6,873 nucleotides of DNA from Verrucomicrobiales bacterium. Lineage in GTDB: Bacteria > Verrucomicrobiota > Verrucomicrobiia > Limisphaerales > SXQI01. Position 1 is the first letter of the stretch. Each line of letters begins with the position of its first letter. Under the pieces are notes generated by a model that did not search any database, was not told the origin of the DNA, and worked only from the letters and a program-made list of their open reading frames with translations. The DNA is taken from positions 1-6,873 of the forward strand of contig SXQI01000073.1 of assembly GCA_005793025.1 (NCBI GenBank), written 5' to 3'. Positions 1 to 6,154 of the stretch are shown here, piece by piece. Position numbers and translations under genes: made by a program.

Positions 1-684
1 ATCGATGCGCACATCCGTGGTGATGAAACCCAACATAGTTGCATGTAAACCAGAAGCCGGACGTGCGCCGGTGGGGCTCATCCCGGGCTGGATCATCCCT
101 GCGCCTTTGCAGGTGCCGCCGATGCGGACAGTTTTTCCGCCGACATTAAATTCGACAGCAATGGTTTTGGGACGAGTATCACTCGTCATGATTGCCTCAG
201 TCACTTGATGAGCGCTCTCAATACTTGAATTGAGAAGTTTCGAAGCGGCGGTGATGCCAAGCCTCACGTTCGCCATTGGAAGTGCGACGCCGATCCGGCC
301 CGTGGAACAGACTAGCACCTGCTCTGTTTGGAGCCCTAAGGCGGATGCCGTTGCTCGCGTCATCTCTTCCGCATCTTTCATCCCTTGGCGACCTGTGCAA
401 GCGTTCGCGTTGCCAGAGTTGACGACCACTGCCTGGGCATAACCCGAGGCGACACGTTTGATGCTAACTTTGACAGGTGCCGCACAAACCTGACTGGTGG
501 TGAACATTCCCGCCACCATAGCCGGCACGTCCGAAACGATTAAGGCAAGATCGCGTTTTTGACCTTTGTTGGAACCCTTACCTGTGCCGAGACGTTTGAT
601 GTCGCAGAATACGGCGGCGGTGCGAAAGCCACAGGGAGCTGCTATTGATCCTTGGATGACTTTAAATGCAGAAGGCTTGGACAT
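1..684 (-). CDS. argJ: Glutamate N-acetyltransferase ArgJ (ornithine acetyltransferase), C-terminal part missing
   Basis: ArgJ moves the acetyl group from N-acetylornithine to glutamate, closing the cyclic arginine pathway in the cytoplasm; some members also use acetyl-CoA. The first 228 codons are visible, from an ATG at 684; the family is about 400 residues, so the gene runs off the left edge. Family signatures in order are NSGNANACTG (89-98), STGRIG (127-132), AIMTSDT (164-170), KGAGMI (193-198) and ATMLGF (215-220). By family knowledge the precursor cuts itself before the Thr of ATML, here Thr216, which becomes the nucleophile of the beta chain. A 12-residue insertion (203-214) sits directly before this site. 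The start lies 8 bases after the argC stop, so the two genes are surely one transcript; the upstream sequence has only a weak GAGA. Whether the enzyme is mono- or bifunctional cannot be told. Confidence 0.95.
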   Translation of the reverse strand, partial: MSKPSAFKVIQGSIAAPCGFRTAAVFCDIKRLGTGKGSNKGQKRDLALIVSDVPAMVAGMFTTSQVCAAPVKVSIKRVASGYAQAVVVNSGNANACTGRQGMKDAEEMTRATASALGLQTEQVLVCSTGRIGVALPMANVRLGITAASKLLNSSIESAHQVTEAIMTSDTRPKTIAVEFNVGGKTVRIGGTCKGAGMIQPGMSPTGARPASGLHATMLGFITTDVRID

Positions 685-692
685 GGTTTATC

Positions 693-1760
693 TCAAATAA
701 GGCCGGCAGCTTCAGGTTGGCCGGTGGCAATGTTAAAACACTGAATGGCCTGGCCGCTCGTGCCTTTCACGATGTTATCAATCGCACTCATGACAACCAA
801 ACGACCGGTACGGACATCAACGCGCCAACCGATTTCGACAAAATTGGTTCCGACAACATTCTTTGAATCAGGGAGTGCTTTTCCCTCTAGGAGCCGAACA
901 AAAATGGAATCAGCATAGGCCGATTGGTAAACCTGACGGACCTGACGAGCGAATACGTCACAGGAGGCTGGATTATCCACAAACGCGGTCGTAGGCGTAA
1001 GGCACAACGTAGTTAAAATCCCTCGGTTTACAGGAACAAGGTGAGGAGTGAACTGCATCCTTACATTTCGACCGGCAGCAAGGGTTAGTTCCTGCTCGAT
1101 TTCGGATAAGTGCCTGTGTTTAGGGACTCCATAGGGACGGAGACTCTCATTACATTCCGCGAACAAATAATCGACCTCCAATTTGCGCCCTGCCCCGGTG
1201 ACGCCGCTGAGGGAATTTGCGATGATTTGGCTGGGATCGACTAAGCCGGCCCTTATCAATGGAAGCATCGGCAACAGAATACTTGTGGGATAACACCCCG
1301 GACAGGCAATGAGCTGGGCACTTTGAATTGCGTCACGATATACCTCCGCCAAGCCATAGGTCGATCGGCTCAGGAGTTCCGGTGCGGGGTGGGTTTGTGC
1401 GTAAAACTCCTCATAAACACTCGGATTTCTGATTCGGAAATCTGCGCTCAAATCGATCACACGAACCCCTTTCTGAACCAAAGGGACCGCAAATTCTGCC
1501 GCGACTCCGTGAGGCAAAGCGAGAAAAACGAACTGAGCCTGTTCGGCAAGAAGTTCAGCGTTGGGTTCTACAAATCGCAGAGCTCGCGCTCTAGGGAAAT
1601 GAGAAAATTTAGGGAAAATTTCCGCCACGGTTTTCCCCGCATATTGTCTGGACGTTACGGCGGTTAGATCGGCATGGGGGTGAGTGAGCAGAAGGCGCAC
1701 CAAATCTTCTCCCGCATATCCGGAGGCACCGACAATCGCTACTTTGATTTTCAAATTCAT
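693..1760 (-). CDS. argC: N-acetyl-gamma-glutamyl-phosphate reductase ArgC
   Basis: ArgC reduces N-acetylglutamyl 5-phosphate to the semialdehyde with NADPH, the third step of arginine synthesis, in the cytoplasm. The product from the ATG at 1760 is 355 residues, normal for the longer family members. The N-terminal Rossmann motif GASGYAGEDL (11-20) binds NADP. The catalytic cysteine is Cys156 in the ACPGCYPTS segment (152-160), and the conserved histidine region KHRHLSEIE lies at 214-222. FTPHLVPVNRGIL (237-249) and the C-terminal DNIVKGTSGQA (328-338) are also typical. A GTG at 1775 would add five residues (MEFTG), but homologues begin near MxxKVAIVGASGYAG, and the likely promoter would put the transcript start downstream of that GTG. 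I therefore prefer the ATG. argJ follows after 8 bases. Confidence 0.97.
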   Translation of the reverse strand: MNLKIKVAIVGASGYAGEDLVRLLLTHPHADLTAVTSRQYAGKTVAEIFPKFSHFPRARALRFVEPNAELLAEQAQFVFLALPHGVAAEFAVPLVQKGVRVIDLSADFRIRNPSVYEEFYAQTHPAPELLSRSTYGLAEVYRDAIQSAQLIACPGCYPTSILLPMLPLIRAGLVDPSQIIANSLSGVTGAGRKLEVDYLFAECNESLRPYGVPKHRHLSEIEQELTLAAGRNVRMQFTPHLVPVNRGILTTLCLTPTTAFVDNPASCDVFARQVRQVYQSAYADSIFVRLLEGKALPDSKNVVGTNFVEIGWRVDVRTGRLVVMSAIDNIVKGTSGQAIQCFNIATGQPEAAGLI

Positions 1761-1776
1761 TCCAGTGAATTCCACT

Positions 1777-1806
1777 AAGCTAGAAACTCATGCAGAGTTA
1801 CGTCAA
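1777..1806 (-). promoter_or_regulatory. Putative sigma70-type promoter of argC-argJ
   Basis: On the minus strand TTGACG (1806-1801) is followed 18 bases later by TAGCTT (1782-1777); the -35 matches consensus at five of six positions, the -10 at three. It lies just after the rpsI terminator, where an argC promoter would be expected. The start of transcription would be near 1770, about ten bases before the preferred ATG. No arginine-repressor operator could be recognised. The call rests on position and partial consensus only. Confidence 0.4.
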
Positions 1807-1814
1807 GTTCAGGT

Positions 1815-1853
1815 AAAAAGAAAACGCCCCGCGAGCGTATAAGCAGCGGGGCG
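1815..1853 (-). terminator. Intrinsic terminator of the rplM-rpsI operon
   Basis: On the minus strand the perfect 8-bp arms CGCCCCGC (1853-1846) and GCGGGGCG (1832-1825) enclose a 13-base loop and are followed at once by the T-rich tract TTTTCTTTTT (1824-1815). The hairpin starts 18 bases after the rpsI stop codon. A G+C-rich stem directly joined to a T-tract is the classic rho-independent form, so most transcription from the ribosomal genes should stop before argC. Confidence 0.92.
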
Positions 1854-1871
1854 AAGAGGTGCAAAGAAAGA

Positions 1872-2267
1872 TTAACGTTTGCTGAATTGGAAACGTTTGC
1901 GCGCGCCCGGCTGGCCGTATTTTTTGCGTTCACGCATACGGCTATCACGGGTCAATAACCCTTGCGCCTTGAGGGCAGGACGCATGGATGCGTCCGCCAA
2001 CAACAACGCGCGAGCGATGCCGTGTCGGACAGCACTTGCTTGGCCGGTGGGTCCGCCGCCCGCAACATTGACGCGAACGTCGAATTTGGTGGTGGCATCA
2101 ACACAACCCAAGGCTTGTTGGACCAGCAATCGCTGGGAATCCACCACGAAGTATGCTTCCATTGCTCGGCCATTCACGGTGATTTTTCCGGAGCCGGTGG
2201 ACAAACGGACGCGAGCTACCGCAGTTTTGCGACGGCCTGTGCCCAAAAATTCAGTCGATTCAGCCAT
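1872..2267 (-). CDS. rpsI: Small ribosomal subunit protein uS9
   Basis: S9 is a 30S subunit protein whose C-terminal tail reaches the P-site tRNA. The 131-residue product has the usual full length. The signatures are GTGRRKTAVARVRL (9-22), NVAGGGPTGQASAVRHGIARAL (67-88) and the invariant tail with LTRDSR, ERKKYG and GARKRFQFSKR (121-131), ending in the required Ser-Lys-Arg. The ATG at 2267 gives the standard N-terminus. It follows rplM with 6 bases between the rplM stop and this start, the conserved bacterial L13-S9 operon. No Shine-Dalgarno motif is visible, so translation is probably coupled to rplM. A strong terminator lies downstream. Confidence 0.98.
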   Translation of the reverse strand: MAESTEFLGTGRRKTAVARVRLSTGSGKITVNGRAMEAYFVVDSQRLLVQQALGCVDATTKFDVRVNVAGGGPTGQASAVRHGIARALLLADASMRPALKAQGLLTRDSRMRERKKYGQPGARKRFQFSKR

Positions 2268-2273
2268 ATACTA

Positions 2274-2714
2274 TCAGGAACGGGGTTTGATTTCGAGCTT
2301 AGCAGGTTGTTGAGCAGCATGTGGATGCTTGTCGCCTGTGTAAACTTTAAGCTTGGTGAGCATTTGTTTGCCGAGTCGGTTTTTAGGCACCATCCCTTTG
2401 ACCGCGTGAGTAATCAGGCGATCCGCGTATTTTTCGCGCACCTGAGCCACACTTGTATATTTTTCGCCACCCTTCCAACCAGAGTAGCTCATGAACATCT
2501 TGGCTTCTTCCTTCTTACCGGTCAAAACCACCTTATCGGCGTTAATCACGACAACAAAGTCGCCCGTGTCCATGTGAGGGGTGAATATGGGCTTGTTTTT
2601 ACCCCGCAAAACATCGGCAACTTGGACGGCGAGACGGCCTAGAACTGCTCCGTCTGCATCCACCACATGCCACTTCTGCTGGTTATCATCCACTTTCGGC
2701 AAATACGTTTTCAT
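2274..2714 (-). CDS. rplM: Large ribosomal subunit protein uL13
   Basis: L13 is an early-assembly protein of the 50S subunit. From the ATG at 2714 the product is 146 residues (MKTYLPK...), close to the usual 142-150. Typical segments are WHVVDADGAVLGRLA (15-29), GDFVVVINADKVVLTGKK (51-68), KGMVPKNRLGKQML (106-119) and VYTGDKHPHAAQQP (124-137). An in-frame upstream extension to 2762 (16 residues, MCRAFARF...) is unlike L13 N-termini and overlaps the probable promoter, so I rejected it. rpsI follows after 6 bases. The sequence before the ATG has no clear ribosome binding site. Confidence 0.98.
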   Translation of the reverse strand: MKTYLPKVDDNQQKWHVVDADGAVLGRLAVQVADVLRGKNKPIFTPHMDTGDFVVVINADKVVLTGKKEEAKMFMSYSGWKGGEKYTSVAQVREKYADRLITHAVKGMVPKNRLGKQMLTKLKVYTGDKHPHAAQQPAKLEIKPRS

Positions 2715-2739
2715 CGACAAATCAATAAAAGAGGGACGG

Positions 2740-2767
2740 AACCTAGCAAAAGCACGGCACAAGTCAA
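2740..2767 (-). promoter_or_regulatory. Putative sigma70-type promoter of rplM-rpsI
   Basis: On the minus strand TTGACT (2767-2762) is followed after 16 bases by TAGGTT (2745-2740), preceded by TGC, which resembles an extended -10 element. Transcription would start near 2733, leaving a leader of about 19 bases before rplM. A TTGAAA with TATTGA pair a little upstream is a weaker alternative. No terminator or hairpin leader lies between this site and the gene. Confidence 0.45.
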
Positions 2768-2968
2768 TAAGCTAAATGGAGATTATTTCAACCCCAAGAG
2801 ATAGACTGCACTCACCTCCGATTCTCGGGGGGCCAATGATCCGTCACTTCTAAGATGAGAACAGGGAACCCAGAGACTGTCCAGTGCATAGTGATTGGAA
2901 TTTGAGAATGGCGAATAAGCACGCTTCTCCATTCGGATCAAAGAAACGGACAATTTCGACGACACCAA

Positions 2969-3766
2969 TTAACTCAGCAACGCTGCCGAATCCGTGTCAA
3001 GCATCAGTAAAGCCTGAGGATTCTGACGTAAGACAGAGGCGGGGCAAGAGGAAGAAATCGGCCCTTCCAACGCGGTACGAATGGCGATGGCTTTTCGCTT
3101 CTCAGGTGAGAGGCAGATCATTTTTTTTGCACTGCACAATGCAGGCAACGTCAGCGTGAGCGCATACCTTGGGACGGATTGCAGTGAAGGAAAGTGGCCT
3201 TCTTTAACCTGCTGCATTTTGCAGGCGTCATCGAGTTTAACTAATTTGACCCAGTGGGGATCATTGATTTGAGCGACAGGCGGATCATTGAATGCGAGAT
3301 GACCATTCTCCCCTACCCCCAAACAACAAAGGTCAATCGGTTGAGCCATCAACAATTGGGAATACCTCTGGCATTCATCGAGCGGCAGAAGGCAATCCCC
3401 ATCGAGGAAGTGAAATGCTCGAGGGCTCACCAATCGTTCGACCCGGTTGCACATGTAATTCTGAAAACTGGCAGAGTGGTCGGCCGTAATTCCAAGATAC
3501 TCGTCCATGTGGAAGAGTGTGACTTTGGACCAATCCACGCCGCGAAGTGCCACCAATTGTTGTAGGAATTGGATTTGAGAATTTCCGGTGGCAAGGATCA
3601 CAGCAGCAGATCCCTGAGTTTCAATCACCCGAGATAAATAGGCGTTCACCATGGAAGCCGCTGCAGTCGCGAGGTGGGCCTGCTCGGCATAGATTTGGAC
3701 TGGCAATTGATCGACAAGGAACGTCCTTAATGGTTGTGGCAGGCGAGAGGCTTGTTCGGATGACAT
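2969..3766 (-). CDS. nagB: Glucosamine-6-phosphate deaminase (NagB family)
   Basis: The family converts glucosamine 6-phosphate to fructose 6-phosphate and ammonia, feeding amino sugars into glycolysis in the cytoplasm. From the ATG at 3766 the product is 265 residues, the normal size. Motifs in order are ATGNSQ (59-64, phosphate loop), FHMDEYLGI (85-93, with the catalytic aspartate that matches E. coli D72), GVGENGHLAFNDPP (150-163) and CPASVLRQNP (241-250). Compared with the E. coli motif GVGVDGHIAFNEP, D141 is Asn154 and E148 is Asp161, while H143 is kept as His156. Asn at the first position also occurs in Bacillus NagB. A sugar-phosphate isomerase with a related substrate remains possible. 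An in-frame start at 3814 would add 16 residues but reaches into the promoter region. The gene is divergent from mutY, and no sugar transporter or regulator is next to it. Confidence 0.82.
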   Translation of the reverse strand: MSSEQASRLPQPLRTFLVDQLPVQIYAEQAHLATAAASMVNAYLSRVIETQGSAAVILATGNSQIQFLQQLVALRGVDWSKVTLFHMDEYLGITADHSASFQNYMCNRVERLVSPRAFHFLDGDCLLPLDECQRYSQLLMAQPIDLCCLGVGENGHLAFNDPPVAQINDPHWVKLVKLDDACKMQQVKEGHFPSLQSVPRYALTLTLPALCSAKKMICLSPEKRKAIAIRTALEGPISSSCPASVLRQNPQALLMLDTDSAALLS

Positions 3767-3785
3767 AGTTTTTAGACGAAGCCGA

Positions 3786-3814
3786 AAGTTAGTTTGGTTT
3801 GGGAAAAACGACAA
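3786..3814 (-). promoter_or_regulatory. Putative promoter of the nagB-like gene
   Basis: On the minus strand TTGTCG (3814-3809) is followed after 17 bases by TAACTT (3791-3786), matching consensus at four and three of six positions. Transcription would begin near 3779, about 13 bases before the ATG at 3766. The match is modest, but spacing and position fit. Confidence 0.3.
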
Positions 3815-3820
3815 GTCTGG

Positions 3821-3834
3821 CGTGACATTTCACG
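3821..3834. repeat. Short perfect inverted repeat between nagB-like gene and mutY
   Basis: CGTGA-CATT-TCACG is a perfect 5-bp inverted repeat with a 4-base centre. It lies 6 bases upstream of the putative nagB -35 element and 43 bases before the preferred mutY start, a position suited to a regulator of one or both genes. It does not resemble an operator I know for amino-sugar genes, and such short repeats arise often by chance. Confidence 0.25.
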
Positions 3835-3877
3835 GAAGTTTTTCCACTGTTCTGTTTCTAATGCCTCACTTAAATTG

Positions 3878-4981
3878 GTGGGGATCAAAGCCGTTGTTCC
3901 TATCCCTCACGATCGCTTGGAAGCCTTGTTAGGTTGGTTTGACCTTCACGCACGCGATCTGCCTTGGCGACGCACCAAGGATCCTTACGCCATCTGGGTT
4001 TCGGAAATCATGCTCCAACAGACCCAAGTCAAAACAGTGATTCCGTTTTGGTTGAGGTGGATGAAAACCTTCCCAACAATCGCCGCTTTAGCCGAGGCGG
4101 AACCTGCTGAAGTGTTAAAGCTTTGGCAGGGTCTGGGTTATTATTCGAGGGCTCGCAACCTACAGAAGGGAGCACAGTTGATTCTCGCCACATTTGATGG
4201 CCGGTTCCCAGATCGACTGGAAGAAATGCTTTCCTTACCGGGTGTCGGTCGCTACACGGCAGGAGCGATCGGAAGCATTGCTTTCAACCACCCACTGCCG
4301 ATTGTTGACGGAAATATCGTTCGGGTGATCACCAGATTTCTAGGGATAACCCAACCAGCAAAGTCGGCTTCGGTGCAAAAAAAACTTTGGCAAGTTGCGA
4401 CCGAGCTTTCAGCCTCTGCTCCACTACAGCGACATGGGGATTTCAATCAGGCGCTCATGGAGTTGGGGGCTACGGTTTGCACGCCACGTCAGCCCATTTG
4501 TGCCCATTGCCCTTGGAAATCGAGCTGCCGTGCCTCTAACAAAGTGGGCGTGGACAAGATTCCAAATCTCGAGCCGACCGTGAAACCGACACATCGCTGG
4601 TTTGTTGCCGCAGTCATCCAACAAGAAAACCGATGGCTGGTTCGGCAACGCCCTGAGGACGAAGTGAACGGGGGGTTTTGGGAGTTACCGGTTTGGGAGA
4701 TTGATTCACAAAGCATTGGCCCTGCGCGGTTGGCACAGGAATTGGGTTCCCACATTCGTTGGGACTTGCGAGGAACGGTGAAGCATACGATTACCCGTTA
4801 CCGCATGACGGTGGATTTCTACGCGCCGCAGATTCTTAATGGCAAGGAAGTGGATCGATTGCACAGGAGCATTCCTGCGGGACGATGGGTGAGTGATGCG
4901 GAGCTTTCGACGTTGCCATTGGTGAATTCACACAGCAAAGCGTTGCGTCAGAATCTTTGGCACAAGCCCCTTGAGGATTGA
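3878..4981 (+). CDS. mutY: A/G-specific adenine DNA glycosylase MutY
   Basis: MutY removes adenine mispaired with 8-oxoguanine, preventing G:C to T:A mutations. From the GTG at 3878 the product is 367 residues (E. coli 350). Visible are LPWRRTKDPYAIWVSEIMLQQ (28-48) with catalytic Glu43, the helix-hairpin-helix LPGVGRYTAGAIG (120-132), catalytic Asp144 in PIVDGN, and the four iron-sulphur cysteines 201, 208, 211 and 217 with the exact C-x6-C-x2-C-x5-C spacing. A C-terminal NUDIX-like domain for 8-oxoguanine recognition spans about 239-360; its FSH loop reads HTITR (303-307). No in-frame ATG precedes the catalytic region, so the start must be non-ATG. Candidates are GTG 3878, TTG 3875 and TTG 3794. 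I prefer 3878 because the conserved fold begins near residue 12 and the TTG at 3794 would overlap the divergent nagB promoter. galE follows after 25 bases. Confidence 0.95.
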   Translation: MGIKAVVPIPHDRLEALLGWFDLHARDLPWRRTKDPYAIWVSEIMLQQTQVKTVIPFWLRWMKTFPTIAALAEAEPAEVLKLWQGLGYYSRARNLQKGAQLILATFDGRFPDRLEEMLSLPGVGRYTAGAIGSIAFNHPLPIVDGNIVRVITRFLGITQPAKSASVQKKLWQVATELSASAPLQRHGDFNQALMELGATVCTPRQPICAHCPWKSSCRASNKVGVDKIPNLEPTVKPTHRWFVAAVIQQENRWLVRQRPEDEVNGGFWELPVWEIDSQSIGPARLAQELGSHIRWDLRGTVKHTITRYRMTVDFYAPQILNGKEVDRLHRSIPAGRWVSDAELSTLPLVNSHSKALRQNLWHKPLED

Positions 4982-5006
4982 ATCGGGTTCACCTACTTTT
5001 CAACGA

Positions 5007-5978
5007 ATGAACGTATTAGTCACGGGTGGAGCTGGTTACATCGGGTCTGTTTGTGTAGAGGAGTTACTTTCTGCGGGACACACGGTCACCGTGGTGGACA
5101 ACCTATCAGAGGGTCATGAATCGGCGGTGGACAAGCGAGCTCGGTTCATTCGAGGGGATTTAGGCGAGAAAGCGGTCATTATTCCCGCCTTGCGGGAGAG
5201 CAAAGCGGAGGCCGTTATTCATTTTGCAGCACACGCGTTGGTCGGGGAATCGATGACCAACCCTGCCAAATACTTCAATAACAACGTTGGAAATGGCTTA
5301 CAGCTTCTTCAATCTGCGGTGGATGTTGGGGTTAAAAAGTTTGTATTTAGCTCCACCTGCGCGACCTATGGTCCGCCGGAAAAAGTCCCGATGACCGAGG
5401 ATATTCCCCAAAATCCGATCAACCCTTACGGCGAGTCCAAGCTCATGTTCGAGAAGATGCTGAAGTGGTATCAGCAGATTCACGGGTTGGAATTTGTAGC
5501 GTTTCGATACTTCAATGCTGCCGGAGCTTCGGAGCAGTGCGGGGAACACCACCGAATTGAAAGCCACCTGATCCCGAACGTGCTGAAAGTAGCGATGGGG
5601 CAGGCGAATCACTGCGAGATCTACGGGACGGATTATCCCACCGCGGACGGAACCTGTATCCGCGATTACATCCATATTGTGGACATAGCAGAGGCACATA
5701 TTCTGGCTCTAAAAAAGGGTGCTCAAGGTTTTTTTAATTTGGGGAATGGTGAAGGATACTCGGTGCGTGAGGTGATCCAAACTTGTGAGAACGTTTCGGG
5801 ATGCTCGATTCCTGTTGTGGAAAAACCACGACGGGCTGGCGATCCTCCAAAGTTGGTGGCATCAGCATCTAAGGCCATGAGGGAATTGGGGTGGAAACCA
5901 CGGTATCCTAAGCTAGAGGAAATTGTGAAAACGGCTTGGAAATGGCACCAGTCGCATCCGAATGGTTATCCAGACTGA
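5007..5978 (+). CDS. galE: UDP-glucose 4-epimerase GalE
   Basis: GalE interconverts UDP-glucose and UDP-galactose with tightly bound NAD, supplying galactose units for surface polysaccharides and feeding galactose into glycolysis. The 323-residue product is a full-length extended short-chain dehydrogenase. It shows GGAGYIGS (7-14, NAD loop), DNLSEGH (31-37), FAAHALVGES (73-82), SST (115-117) and the catalytic YGESK (Tyr141, Lys145). FRYFNAAGA (166-174) and YPTADGTCIRDYIH (210-223) follow. The residue matching the E. coli gate Tyr299 is Leu283, seen in GDPPKLVASASKA, so UDP-GlcNAc/GalNAc could also be substrates. The ATG at 5007 gives the standard MxVLVTGGAGYIGS start, and an in-frame upstream start at 4971 would overlap mutY. 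The 25-base gap after mutY with no terminator suggests read-through from mutY. No Shine-Dalgarno site is evident. Confidence 0.95.
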   Translation: MNVLVTGGAGYIGSVCVEELLSAGHTVTVVDNLSEGHESAVDKRARFIRGDLGEKAVIIPALRESKAEAVIHFAAHALVGESMTNPAKYFNNNVGNGLQLLQSAVDVGVKKFVFSSTCATYGPPEKVPMTEDIPQNPINPYGESKLMFEKMLKWYQQIHGLEFVAFRYFNAAGASEQCGEHHRIESHLIPNVLKVAMGQANHCEIYGTDYPTADGTCIRDYIHIVDIAEAHILALKKGAQGFFNLGNGEGYSVREVIQTCENVSGCSIPVVEKPRRAGDPPKLVASASKAMRELGWKPRYPKLEEIVKTAWKWHQSHPNGYPD

Positions 5979-6154
5979 TTGCGGAATTTGGGTGCTGTTC
6001 TACTGCACGAGAGGATCGTCACAAAGCTCCTTGAATTACTACGGCTCTGGAGGAGTCAATACTCGAGCCTGTTAAAACTGGAATCGATCGTGCATTGTGG
6101 AGTTGTATTTTCGTCTCGCAAAAGTTGGCGCATGGGAAAAGAGTTAATTTGGGA
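5979..6154. other. Intergenic gap between galE and the adaptor gene
   Basis: This 176-base stretch holds no open reading frame with a recognisable product, no convincing terminator for galE and no promoter that stands out on either strand. The separation suggests that the adaptor gene has its own promoter, but I cannot place it. Confidence 0.6.

Noticed and set aside
1323..1667. 114-codon plus-strand reading frame inside argC
   Set aside because: It is antisense to argC, including its catalytic region, with no start signals or family match.
1962..2642. 226-codon plus-strand reading frame over rpsI and rplM
   Set aside because: It lies antisense to two unmistakable ribosomal protein genes and has no family resemblance; it is a shadow of their codon bias.
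2792..2830. Possible hairpin terminator after the nagB-like gene (CCCCAAGAGA with TCTCGGGG)
   Set aside because: The arms need an asymmetric internal loop, the hairpin loop is about 21 bases and there is no T-tract on the minus strand, so it does not support a terminator.
2783..2968. 61-codon minus-strand reading frame between the nagB-like gene and rplM
   Set aside because: It starts with TTG directly after the nagB stop, has no ribosome site and no recognisable family, and its composition looks random.
5298..5699. 133-codon minus-strand reading frame inside galE
   Set aside because: It is antisense to a fully conserved galE and encodes nothing recognisable.
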